Position numbers and translations under genes: made by a program. Below are positions 35,386 to 45,650 of a DNA stretch of 64,000 nucleotides, piece after piece. The stretch covers positions 124,001 to 188,000 of the forward strand of contig JAVXUO010002998.1 of the NCBI GenBank assembly GCA_033065855.1, given 5' to 3'. The DNA is from Escallonia rubra. Taxonomy: Eukaryota > Streptophyta > Magnoliopsida > Escalloniales > Escalloniaceae. The number at the start of each line of letters is the position of its first letter. The stretch's first letter is position 1. Below the pieces are notes generated by a model. It searched no databases. It saw only the letters and a list, made by a program, of their open reading frames with translations, and was not told where the DNA came from.

Positions 35386-36790
35386 GTCCGCTACATTATG
35401 TAGCGGACCACTATGATTCCGTATCCGCCCCCTCTCTCTCTCTGCCTTTTTCCTTTTCTTTCAATCTTGTGAAAATCCTTATTCAGAGCCTAAAAATCTC
35501 TCTCTGTCCTTCCAACTTCCCCCACCCCGCCGTCGCCCCCCCACCCTATCGTCGCCTCCATCCCGTCGCAGCCCGCACCCTCTAACCCGTCGTCGCCCAG
35601 ATCTGTGTGATAGATCTGGTATGTCGTCATCACCCCCGATTGGCTGTGCTTGGCAGTGTGATGAGAATGAGACAAAGTTGCTGTTGAAGCACCCGGCCGG
35701 AGAATCAGGCCAAGGAACTTGACGCCGCCGAGCTACTGGAAGTTAGTCTGAACATGAATCGACGATGTCGTGGGTGCCGCGTGGCCCTTGCTACTACAAG
35801 TTACCAATGATCGACAACGATGCCGACGTCGGCGCAAATGAGAAGCATAACTTCTTGGCTGAATCCACCGGCACCAGGTAATTCTCCGGCCTCAGGCCCA
35901 GATCTGAAAATCATTATCTGTAGCTTCAATCGCAACCATTGATCCAGATCTGAAGGCCCAAAAATTGCAACGTCAACGAAGCTCCTAGCCAAACTCATTG
36001 TTTAGGACGAACGTCCTTGACAGGCCGAAGCTCCTACCCAAAAATTGCAACGTTAACGAAGCTTTAGCCAAAAATTGCAACGTCAACGAAGAACCCTGGA
36101 ATAGTTTTGGAATTGTGGAAATATAGTTGTTTGTATTTATCAAACGCAGAATTTATCAAATATAGTTGTTTGTATTTTAGATCAAAATATGTTGGGTTCT
36201 TGTTATGCTTTCAATTGTTTCTTTCGGTTCCAGTTCTAAAGATTGATGGTATGTGACTTTTACATTCTAAATCTCTCGAGCTAGAAATGGATTCTTCGAT
36301 TAATTGTTTGACGATCTTTCCTTGTTTGGAGCGACATAGTGAGAAAGAAGGAACCACAGTGAAGTCACGGAGTTTGTGCCGAAGTGGGACTGGAGTTCCT
36401 TCTGAATTGCAATGATACAAACAAGGAAAGCAAACAACACCAAAAGGAAAGCAAACAACAGAACAAAAATTCCTGTCAACAAACCGTCCGCTACATTATG
36501 TAATGTAGCGGACGGACTTAAAAAAAGGACTGACGGGACGTCCGCTACACTGTATAGCGGACGTCTTTTTGCTGTCTCCCATCAGGACTTTAATGCCGTC
36601 CGCCACACAGTGTAGCGGACAGGCGCGGAGGGGCAAAATGGTGAAAAACTTCGTCCGCCATACAGTATAGCGGACGACTGACAGTTTTCGAAAAAGGCAC
36701 GATCTGGGCCGTCCATCTTTTAGGATGGACGGTCAGATCGCGCTTGTAACTTCTCCTATTTTGCTAGCGCTCTCAATGGATCAGCTCCCA
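35386..36790. mobile_element. Inverted-end palindrome element, left copy (truncated)
   Basis: Its right terminal region (about 36480-36790) is a near-perfect inverted copy of the left end of its neighbour at 36807. It carries four 23-28-bp palindromes at 36486, 36540, 36598 and 36653. The left end retains only the innermost palindrome (35386-35408), so the outer left end is missing. The interior is pyrimidine and CG rich (35480-35700) with three copies of 'caaaaattgcaacgtcaacgaag'-like sequence (35958-36090). No transposase is recognised. Confidence 0.65.
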
Positions 36791-38214
36791 TATATATATA
36801 TATATATGGGAGCTGATCCATTGAGAGCGCAGGCAAAATAGGAGATCTTGCAAACGCGATCTGGCCGTCCATCCTGAAAGATGGACGGCCCAGATCGCGC
36901 CTTTTTCAAATACTGTCAGTCGTCCGCGATACTATGTCGCGGACGGACTTTTTTACATTTTTGCCCCTCCGCTCCTTCGGCTACATTGTTTCCCGGACAG
37001 CATTCAAGTCCGCTACACTGTATCGCGGAGGTCCAAATATTTTTTTTTACATTTTTTTAAAAATCGTCTGCTACATAATGTAGCGGACTATTTTTTGACA
37101 AAAATACCCTCTAACTTCCGTCCGCTACATTATGTAGCGGACCAATCTCATGACTTTTTCCTCTTTCTCTCTCATTTTCCTCATTTAATGTTCTGACATT
37201 TTTCCTTTCTCTCTCCTCTCTCTCATCATCATTTTCTCTTTCTCTAATTAACTCTCTGACTCTCTCTCTCTCTCGTCCATGCTAGAAACCGAAGGGAAGA
37301 GGAAGCCTCTTGGCGTGTGACGACCGAGGAAGGCAGCTCCGCTTCCGGCGACGACCGAGGAAGGCAGCTCCGCTTCCGGTGACGACCGAGGAAGGCAGCT
37401 CCGCTTCCGGCGACGGCCGAGGAAGGCAGCTCCGCTTTTGGCGACGGCTGAGGAAGGCAGCTCTGCTTCCGGCGACGGCCGAGGACGGCAGCTCCGCTTC
37501 TGGCGACGACGGAGGAAGGCAGCTCCGCTTCCGGCGACGGCCGAGGAAGGCAGCTCCGCTTCCGACGACGACCGAGGACGGCAGCTCTGCTTCCGGCAGT
37601 AATCCACCTGCTGTGGCAACCCCATTTTGGGTGGTAAAATTGAGACCCAATTAAAATTTTGAGACCCATTTGAAATTTTGAGACCCAATTGAAACCCATA
37701 TCATTTTTTATGATCTGAGTTTTGTTGGTGGCCGCTGTAGGCCGTGGTTCTGCGATTGACCGATTGACGGAGGTGTGGTCGTGGGTGAGCGACTGGCAAA
37801 CGTGATGGTGCGATTGGATGAGTTTCACTGTGCGATTGGTCGTGTGAATGGTGGTAAATGTGCGATTTGTGGTTTGGATGTTGTAGTGGTCGTCGCTATG
37901 GGGAGGTTAGCGGCACGACATCGTGGGTCTGTCATGGGTGGTTAATTGGGGGCCTTTGGAAAGATGGGTGCTGATAATGATGGTTCAGAATGCGCAACAG
38001 AAGAAAAAAAATAGTGCTGCCTACTCCTCCGCTACATAATGTAGCGGATGGAACATGACTGTATTTTTGTCAAAAAATCGTCCGCTACATTATGTAGCGG
38101 ACGAACTTAAAAAAAAACGTAAAAAAAATATTTGGACAGTCCGCGATACAATGTAGCGGACGGGCGGAGGGGCAAAAATGTAAAAAAGTCCGTCCGCGAC
38201 ATAGTATCGCGGAC
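36486..38214. repeat. Array of 23-bp palindromes (GTCCGCTACA-N3-TGTAGCGGAC)
   Basis: Thirteen copies occur in the two elements: 35386, 36486, 36540, 36598, 36653, 36922, 37008, 37066, 37120, 38028, 38080, 38139 and 38192 (starts). Each is a dyad with stems GTCCGCTACA and TGTAGCGGAC around three bases, and each could fold into a 10-bp hairpin. Some copies change both arms together (T to G at stem position 7 with A to C opposite, at 36922 and 38192). Spacing is about 40-60 bp. They are probably protein-binding sites or structural elements of the transposon ends. Confidence 0.85.
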
Positions 38215-38326
38215 GACTGACAGTATTCGAAAAAGGCGCGATCTGGGCCGTCCATCTTTCAGGATGGACGGCAGATCGCATTTGCAAGATCTCCTATTTT
38301 GCCCGCGCTCTCAACGGATCAGCTCC
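36807..38326. mobile_element. Inverted-end palindrome element, right copy (complete)
   Basis: The ends GGGAGCTGATCCATTGAGAG (36808) and CTCAACGGATCAGCTCC (38325) are inverted repeats, and inverted similarity continues inward for about 300 bp through 'aaaataggaga', the 'ccgtccatc...gatggacgg' hairpin and several palindromes. Both ends abut (AT)n, so an AT-rich target or TA duplication is likely. The interior holds nine 31-bp repeats (37319-37597) and an unassigned stretch to 38000. No transposase is recognised. The structure resembles a foldback or Mutator-type element. Confidence 0.7.
37319..37597. repeat. 31-bp tandem repeat, nine units
   Basis: Nine tandem 31-bp units of the type CGACCGAGGAAGGCAGC followed by TCCGCTTCCGGCGA are seen, with a few substitutions each. 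As 31 is not a multiple of 3 and the unit lacks stops, all minus-strand frames stay open and give Arg/Ser/Ala-rich translations. These are not real proteins. Confidence 0.9.
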
Positions 38327-38341
38327 ATATATATATATATC

Positions 38342-38709
38342 ACTTTCACAACCGAACCACACCACCACCACTACTGTCGATCTACTACCTTTACTCCCTA
38401 ACCCGCCACCACCTCACATACCATTCGCACCACAAAAGCCACTTCCATGACACACCTACCACCACGAATTAACCCCCACAGCAACATCATCATTATGGAC
38501 AAATGATGTTACTTCTCTTTATTTTCCGTAGTTCACATACTATGGATACTCCATTTTATTAATGTAGATTCTACTGAATAATCCATCCACAATGTCGATG
38601 GTGATGGTGGTAGCAGCAGTGGTGTCATTGGATGGTTATGTGAAAAAGATGGGAAACAATGAATTGCTAGAAGCTACATTTTAGGCCACATTTTCTTTAC
38701 TATGAACAG
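38342..38709. other. Unassigned spacer
   Basis: ACC-rich low-complexity sequence (38350-38480) is followed by AT-rich sequence with a GGTGGTAGCAGCAGTGG stretch. No gene or terminal repeat was recognised. Confidence 0.5.
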
Positions 38710-39789
38710 CAATTTGATGCCAAGGAAAGTGGGTTTGTACCTACGTGGAGGTGCCACAAAGGATGCAGTCCGAGTCAGCTGCCAAATGTACAAAGTGAAA
38801 GACAGTGACGGTGGAGTAAGGGCAGAGAGCAAGGCTTCCCAGACAGGCCGTGAGGAGTGGCAGTGCTGTGGAGACAAGGCAGAGACGAACAGGGCCGGCA
38901 GTCGACAGTCCAAGTTAGGATTCGCGTCAGGGTTCAATGTTATGTTCAAGATTATGTCCAATTGTGTTTCTCTCTCTAGAATCCAAGAGCTCTTAAGTTC
39001 TAGAGTGAGAAAGTGATTTCGTGAGAATAAGCAAAAGTCCTTGAATAAATCACAAAGTCCATTATTTATAGGCAAAGATATGCTTGTGTCATCAAATGCC
39101 ACATTTCATCCCCTGGGAGTGACATGTCACCATGGGGTCGAAAAATACCGGTTCCCTGTTGGATTGTCGGTTACCAAATTTGCGATGCCTGCCCCACACA
39201 GCGTCACTCTACCTGTCTGAGCAGACTGACCACACAACGTCAGCATGATCAGAGTAATCTTGCTGCCCCAGCCATCGTTCCAAGCCCTTACTGAATCCCA
39301 CAGGGGTGCGTTAAGAGACGTAGAGAGAACCTGACAGCGGTAATGGAAGGTCCCTGTGACCAACTGCGAGGCAGACTAGGCACAATGCCCTCCAAAGACA
39401 TGCTCCCGTCCCGGAGTGACCCGGGGGTCATCGTCCTGGGGGCACCGATGATCACCGGTAATGTGAGTGGACGTGGTCGCAACTCAGACATGCCTAGTGT
39501 CATGCAAGTCACCCCAGGCGGCGATAGCTTCTGTGGTAGCGATCATATCCCGCTGCGAAGGGTTCTCATGCCGGAGCACTACGAACGCAGCCCCCCAGAA
39601 TGGAGGCGGCGATAGCTTATGTGGTAGCAAGCCTACCCTGTTGCGAAGGGTCCTCGTGTTGGAGCACTGCAAGCGGAGCCCCTCGGAATGCTGCACACTC
39701 CGGAGAGTGGGTCGAAGCATGTTCCACGTCCATGGCGGGGGCGCATGGTGTGGTGAATGAATGTGGTGCCCAGAGGCATGTAACATGAT

Positions 39790-39998
39790 TGTGTGCACGG
39801 GCGCGGTGCCAACGGCACGAGGCATGATTGTGGTGCATGGGCGCGATGCCAACGGCACGAGACATGATTGTGGCGCATGGGCATGATGCCAACGGCATGA
39901 GACAAAGATTGTGGTGCATGGGCGCCATGCCAACGGCATGAGACATGATTGTGGCGCATGGGCGCGATGCCAACGGCATGAGACAATGATTGTGGGGC
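39790..39998. repeat. 40-bp tandem repeat, five units
   Basis: The motif GCCAACGGCA recurs at 39808, 39848, 39888, 39929 and 39969, giving a 40-41-bp period with units containing 'catgattgtggcgcatgggcg'-like sequence. It lies inside the solo LTR and is absent from its short relative at 18906. Confidence 0.9.
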
Positions 39999-40254
39999 AC
40001 GGGCGTGGCGACCCCTATTGCGAGACAATACCTGGTGTCAGGGTCACATGTGATGGAAGTGGCGCATGGGCGGGACGACCCCTGTCGCGAGATAATTCCT
40101 GGTGCTAGGGGCACATGTCATGGAAGTGGGGATGAGCGCAGCGACTCCTGTCGCGAGACAAAACCTGGATCCAGGGGCACATGTCAGGGAAGTGGCGCAT
40201 GGGCAAGGGTGAGTGTGTATGGTGTCGGGGGTACGGTAGTGTGACAGAGAGCCA

Positions 40255-40835
40255 AGGGGCGCGATTGTATCAGTGGCGCGGGTGACGGGCGTGGCAGAGT
40301 CGGCGCGGGGGCACGGACGACGAACGTCGAGGAGTCGGCCAGTCGTCGCTGACGGAGTCGACTAGTCGGCGCGGGCGACGAGCATCGCAGAGTTGGCGTG
40401 GGGGCACGAATGACAGACGTTGAGGAGTCAGCGAGCCGTCGCAAGCGACGGGCATCGTGGAGTTGGCGAGTCGTCGCAGGCGACGGGCGTCGTGTAGTTG
40501 GCGAGTCGGCGTGGGCGACGAGCGTCGCGGAGTCGGAGCGAACAACAGACGTCGAGGAGTCGGCGAGTCGTCATGGGCGACGGGAGTCACAGAGTCAAGT
40601 CGTCGTGGGCGACAGGCGTTGCGGAGTCGGCGCGGACGACAGATGTCTAGGAGTCAGTGATTGTCACAGGCGATAAGAGTGGCGGAGTCAAGTCGTCTCG
40701 AGCGACGAGCATCGCGGAGTCAACCTGGGGCGTGGGCTACGGGCGACGGGCGTCGTGGAGTCGGCGCGGAGCGTGGGCGATGGGCGTCGCGGAGTTGAGT
40801 CGTTGCGGGCGATTGGCGTTGCGGAGGGTGCATGG
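40255..40835. repeat. Irregular GTCGGCG/GGCGACGGGCGTCG repeats
   Basis: About fifteen imperfect copies of 'gcgacgggcgtcgcggagtcggcg' (interrupted and shuffled) occur, with periods between about 35 and 60 bp. Together with the GGCCAAGGCCAACCC units at 40860-40960 they explain the extra length of this LTR and its GC content. Confidence 0.8.
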
Positions 40836-41346
40836 TCCCTCGAAGAGAAGTGAAAGTGCTCAGGGGAAGGCCAAAGGCCAACCCTTGGGGGAAGGCCAAG
40901 GCCAACCCCAAGGGGAGGCCGAGGCCGACCCCAAGGGGAAGGCCAAGGCCAACCTCCTTGGGCAAGTGCCAAGGAGCGCCGACGGTCGAAGCGCGATGAG
41001 GCGTTGTCGTAAGTCGCGCAAAACAAAAATTTCTTAGTGACGAAGTAACGTAGAAAAAAAAAAGTAAAAAATGCACGTGACAGAGCGTGCACATTTGAAC
41101 CGGTTGGAAGTGTTGAAAATTGACAATTGACTGTGTCGACGTGTCATGCAAAATAGGACCTCCAATAAGCACATGGGTGCGGCCAAGATAGGTTGGGAAC
41201 ACAATTTATGGCCCTTTATTGTTGGTCACACTGAGTTATTAAATTTGGTAGTGAAAAACACTCATGAAGTGTGTCTTGTGCAATGTGCTAGCCTTTCTCA
41301 AGCGACTGCAAATTCTTTTCAGGAGGAATCATCACTACTTATAGTA

Positions 41347-44300
41347 CTACAGAAAAATTGAATTTAACTTCAATTTGAACTCCTCCCCAATAAGCAGCGA
41401 CAATCCTGAAATTTCCACTGCTGCAAATTGTCCACTGCCATCAAGACTTGTTCTTGTCACCCAGTTTCGGCCAAGTTTTCCGCATGAGTTACAGAACAGC
41501 TCATAGCTATTTAAACTCTTAGCAGTACTCACCCCTACAAATGTTACCTTTTCAATGATCCATTTCTGGCTCAAAGCAAAATTTCCATTCACAACCTTCG
41601 TTTCCATCGTCACTGTATCTCCTACAGCTTCACTGGTAAACATCACTAAAGTCCACCTCCCGGCCTCCCCTCCCATTTCCACTTGCTCGCCATCATCCAA
41701 GAACAATTCACCACTGCTATTCTCCCTGCTGCTAACTACCACCAGTAGATGGAATGCAGTCTTGCGAGCAGCTTCTGTTGTCATGGCATCTGCCTGCATG
41801 GCCACTATGTTCCCTTCCCGCACGTGTATGTTTATATGATCAGCTGGTGCACCGAGAATAAGGTACTTGCCTGAATCCACACTCAAAGAACGAGAATAAT
41901 TGAACATGTCAAACCAGTTTCCAGCAGGGAAGTATGCCTTAACTGTCGATGCTCCTTCAGTTAACACGGGTGAAACCATTATGCCTTTACCAATAAGAAA
42001 CTGTGAGTTAATTTCGTATGTTTCAGTGTCCTGAGGAAATGAGAAGAAGAGAGGTCTTGCTATAGGTGTTCCTTTCGTATGTGCCTCATACATTAACATG
42101 TAAAAGTAGGGCAGTAGGCGGTAGCGGAGCCCAAGCACCTTCCGAGCTGTTGCTGCAACTGAATCCCAGAGATAAAGCTCTTGGCGAATGCTATCCTTTT
42201 CAGAGTGATCCCTTGCAAAGGGATAGAAGGCCCCTAGCTGCAGAATACAAACTCTTTTCAACACGCATAGTCTTGTGTAAGATTGGCAACATGATGCTAA
42301 TGAAAAATCACACTCATCAATAACCCATAAAATGTCGATGCCCAAACACACCAAGGCACCAAAACAAGGTCTCAGACAAGGTGACTGCCTAATATCGTGG
42401 GGATATCATCGGTTTTGAAAAGTTATACTACGTGTTAGACGGAGCGAGAAAGTATAAGTTGTGACTTAATAAACGTCCCCTAAGTTGTACCTGAATCCAA
42501 CGGCGGCAGAGCTCTTCAGTTGTATTTCTAGAAAAGCCACATATATCAGCCCCAACCATTGGAATTCCAAACAATCCAGAATTCAATATGCTTGGAATCG
42601 AATATGCCAGGTCATCCCACGTGGCAGCGTTGTCTCCAGTCCAGTGTGCTGTATATTTGCCAGAGCCCACAAATGTTGACCTCGCAAGTATGAATGGCCT
42701 CTTAGCTGTTGCTTGGATTAAGGCCTGGCTAGTCGCTTTTGATTCCAGGAATCCATAAAGGTTATGGATATTATACTCTGTAACATTGCCAAAGTGCAGA
42801 GAAGTTGCCGGAACAGTTCTAGTGTTGATGGGCATATGGTCTCCATAGTTGTTAATCTTATATGGAGGGTCATCAAATGTGGAGAAGGGAGTGTCAGAGG
42901 AAGATATGAAATTGGATAGCTCATTCATGTCAAGCCAGAGGCCATCAAAGGGCAGCTGACTTCGAAATCTATGGATTTCACCACCCCAAAAGGCCGCCCC
43001 GGCTGGATTTAAAAAGTCCGGGTAGTAAACAGGCCCTGGCCAAACCTCGCCGAGGTAAGGGATATCATCACGCTTTATGAATACATCAGCTTGCATCCCT
43101 CTCATGAAGGTTTCATACGTCTGGTTCACACTGATACCTGTAGCCAACGAAGTGCAATTCTTCTTATATTAATTGAAGTAAGAAGTGCTTTGAATGAACT
43201 AACTAATGCGAAAAACAGAATTCCTTTAACTAGATCAGTCAAAGGACTTGGAATGAAAGACAGCTTCAACAGAAACAAGCTACCTCTAGAGTGAAGGGAG
43301 GTTACCAGGATCTAAGATGAGTACATATTTCTGACCATTTTGGTGAAGCGTGTCAAGAAGTTTCTTCATCTCGTCTAAAGGGAAGTTGACGGGGTCAAGT
43401 GTGAAATCCTTATAGCCATCCATGTAATCGATATCGGTCCATATAACCTCCAGAGGAATTCCTGCTTTCGCATAGCGAGCAACAACATCCTCAACCTCGT
43501 GGACACTTTTATAACCCCACCGGCACTGATGAAACCCTATAGAATGAAGAGGGAAAAAAATAAACACGTGAGTAGTGAATTGAGGCTTACAGCAGCAGCC
43601 TCGATCACTTCCTTTATATCTTTCGCATGTAGCTGCCATGCAATCTCTTGTATGCCTCCCAGTCCCAGTAGTTTTCAACTCTTTTCATCAGGCACCACTT
43701 AATTTTCAGTGTCTCTGATAATTGATATTATTGCCGATCCCCACTAATTAAGAGTCATTCTCAAGGTGGGGCGCCGAAATAAACGTGCATATCTGCCGTT
43801 ACCTCAAAACACTAATTGGGTTAAGTTGACGAACTTGTTGGTCGTCAACCTATTGTAAGCCAAGTCCTCTCCTTTTTTCGCACTTGAGTACGTTCGCTCA
43901 ATTCAAGCCAATTGAATTCATCTACTGCAAATCTTTAGTACTGCAATTGCAGACATTAGTAAAGAAGCTACTGCCAGCTTATAATATGCTATCCTTGGGT
44001 TATACCAAAAGAAGAAAATCTGAAGTCTAGCTGTTTAATTAATCTGTAATTAGTTTTGATAATAAGTCAAAAGAAGTCAAGATGTTGGTAATGCCCTATC
44101 TAGACAAAATGCTCAGGGACTCACCAAAAGACCAATATGGCATTGGGGCAGGCCGGCCAACGAGCAGCGTATACTGATCCATCACCATCTTGGGCGAAGG
44201 CCCCGCGAAGAAGTACAAGTCAACAACACCCCCGATCACTTTGTAAGTAATCCTGTCACCACCGTACACAATGTCCATCCCGTTGCTGTTAAGCAACAAA

Positions 44301-45599
44301 ACCCCATGGCTGCTCCCTGCCGGCACATTTTTCCCCGATTCCGGCGACCGTACGTCCATGTAAAACGGGTGAGACCCGTAAAGGTTCACATCAGGGTTGG
44401 CGCTGCCGATGTCGGCGTTCCACAGGGTCAGGGTCTGGTTGCGCGTCAGCTTGAAGGAGCTCTTTGTATGCTCACCTAGGCCGTACAGGGAGGAGCCTCT
44501 GGTGGGGAGGGATGAGGAGAGCTGGATGTACTGGTCCTTGAAGACGAGGAAGGTGGAGGGGTTTGAGTTCTCCGGCGAGGCGTCAAAGAGGGTGTCGCCA
44601 GAGGAGCGGCGAGAGACCGTAAACCCGAACGGGGTAGAGTTGCGGAGGGTGAAGACCAGGTCCGAGCTAGGGGAGGAAAGAGTGTGGATTTCCGGATGTA
44701 GTTGGCGGCTTTCCGGCGATGGTCGGCTGTTTCCCGGTGGTGGTGGATTTCGGCGGGGGAGGACGTCCGATGGAACCTCCCATCTCTGGTGGTTTGTGTC
44801 TGTTATCCGGACTCTCAGACGGTCGTTTGTTTCAAAGCTGCAAAGGAAATTAGGAGCATCTGCCGCTAAAAATTGATGAAACTGACTATGGATCTCATTA
44901 ACTTTTGTCTATCACAGTTTAGAAAAACAGTGATAATTTTTGTACGAAGTTACTCCATGCACACAAGCTTGAGACAATTAGTGCACGAGCACGAGTGTCT
45001 GTCGGTAGTCATTCATGAAATGCCATAAGATCATCTCTAATTATGTTGGTGTTATTAGTCATTTAGAAAAGCCAATAGACAATTAGAGTTAATTACCACA
45101 AAAAGGAGGTGGTAATCTTATGGAAGTGGAACTTATTGGCTAGTGAAAGCACAGGTGAACAACCGGAAACGGATATTAAACATGCCAACGCTACAGCCTT
45201 ACACATGCACAAATGCAGTTACTAGAAGTGAAATGTCATTTTGGCAACACAGGGTCGTCGGAGAAGGACAAAAAATCTTGCTGAAATTGTTACATCAAAT
45301 GGACTTTGCTAAAATTAACGTGTGTGTGGGTGGTACAAGTACCTGGCTACGAGATTGAGATTACGAATATCGGGACCAAAAGTCGAGGAAGTTTTGACTA
45401 GTTGAAGATTGGCCGTCAATGAAAATATTGCAGACTCGTCAAAGCCAACTGTTCGGATGCTGTAGCCATACCCAACTGTGTGTTCATCTCCGTGCGATGT
45501 ACTACTGTAAGGGAGTGAAGACACAAGTAGTGAGAAAAAGAAGAAAAAAGGAGATGAGGGAAGATGTGTAAGCAGAGGAGAAGATGGACTTGGTCTCAT
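41347..45599 (-). CDS. Alpha-glucosidase, glycoside hydrolase family 31
   Basis: Five exons, all with GT-AG borders: 45599-45343, 44837-44125, 43536-43306, 43137-42491 and 42237-41347. Together they encode 912 residues plus TAG, a normal length for plant GH31 enzymes. A hydrophobic leader (residues about 14-32, [14 protein letters not shown]) predicts secretion. The GH31 N-terminal domain starts with [10 protein letters not shown]. The catalytic nucleophile is Asp470 in [12 protein letters not shown], and the acid/base is Asp569 in [26 protein letters not shown] and [10 protein letters not shown] are also present. The sequence resembles the AGLU1 type more than alpha-xylosidase XYL1, as far as motifs can tell. 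It should release glucose from the non-reducing ends of alpha-1,4-linked glucans in the apoplast or vacuole. The ATG at 45599 is chosen because a TATA box lies upstream of it and downstream of the next in-frame start. It appears intact. Confidence 0.95.
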
Positions 45600-45640
45600 T
45601 TTGCAAGCACTCGACTGCGAGGATGGAAGGAAGGAATAGG

Positions 45641-45650
45641 GATATATAAG
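45641..45650 (-). promoter_or_regulatory. Putative TATA box of the alpha-glucosidase gene
   Basis: CTTATATATC on the minus strand lies 42-51 bases before the ATG at 45599. This would give a 5' leader of only about 10-20 bases if transcription starts 30 bases downstream, so either the leader is very short or another start site is used. Confidence 0.55.

Larger units (their letters stand above)
38715..41201 (-). mobile_element. Enlarged solo LTR beside the alpha-glucosidase gene
   Basis: It starts TGATGCCAAGGAAAG and ends GGTTGGGAACA, with the 5-bp duplication CAATT (38710-38714 and 41202-41206). It is collinear with the solo LTR at 18906-20301 at both ends: 'gtgccacaaaggatgcagtc', 'agagcaaggct.ccc', 'aagtccttgaata', 'tgaccacac', 'ctccc.gtcccggagtgacccg', and the end 'ggttg.gaaca'. 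A minus-strand TATA box (CCTATAAATA) lies at 39063-39072. It is about 1.1 kb longer because of tandem GC-rich arrays (39790-40835). Open frames across it are by-products of the arrays. It ends 146 bp beyond the stop codon of the neighbouring gene. Confidence 0.88.

Noticed and set aside
37244..37828. Minus-strand frame of 194 codons with Arg/Ser/Ala repeats
   Set aside because: It is the translation of a 31-bp minisatellite, and all phases give similar frames.
35386..38214. Regularly spaced palindromes as a CRISPR-like array
   Set aside because: Spacing is irregular, the intervening sequences are themselves similar, and the repeats belong to transposon ends in a plant genome.
39484..41202. 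Several frames of 100-165 codons with His/Ala/Pro repeats
   Set aside because: They come from the 40-bp and GTCGGCG arrays inside a solo LTR.
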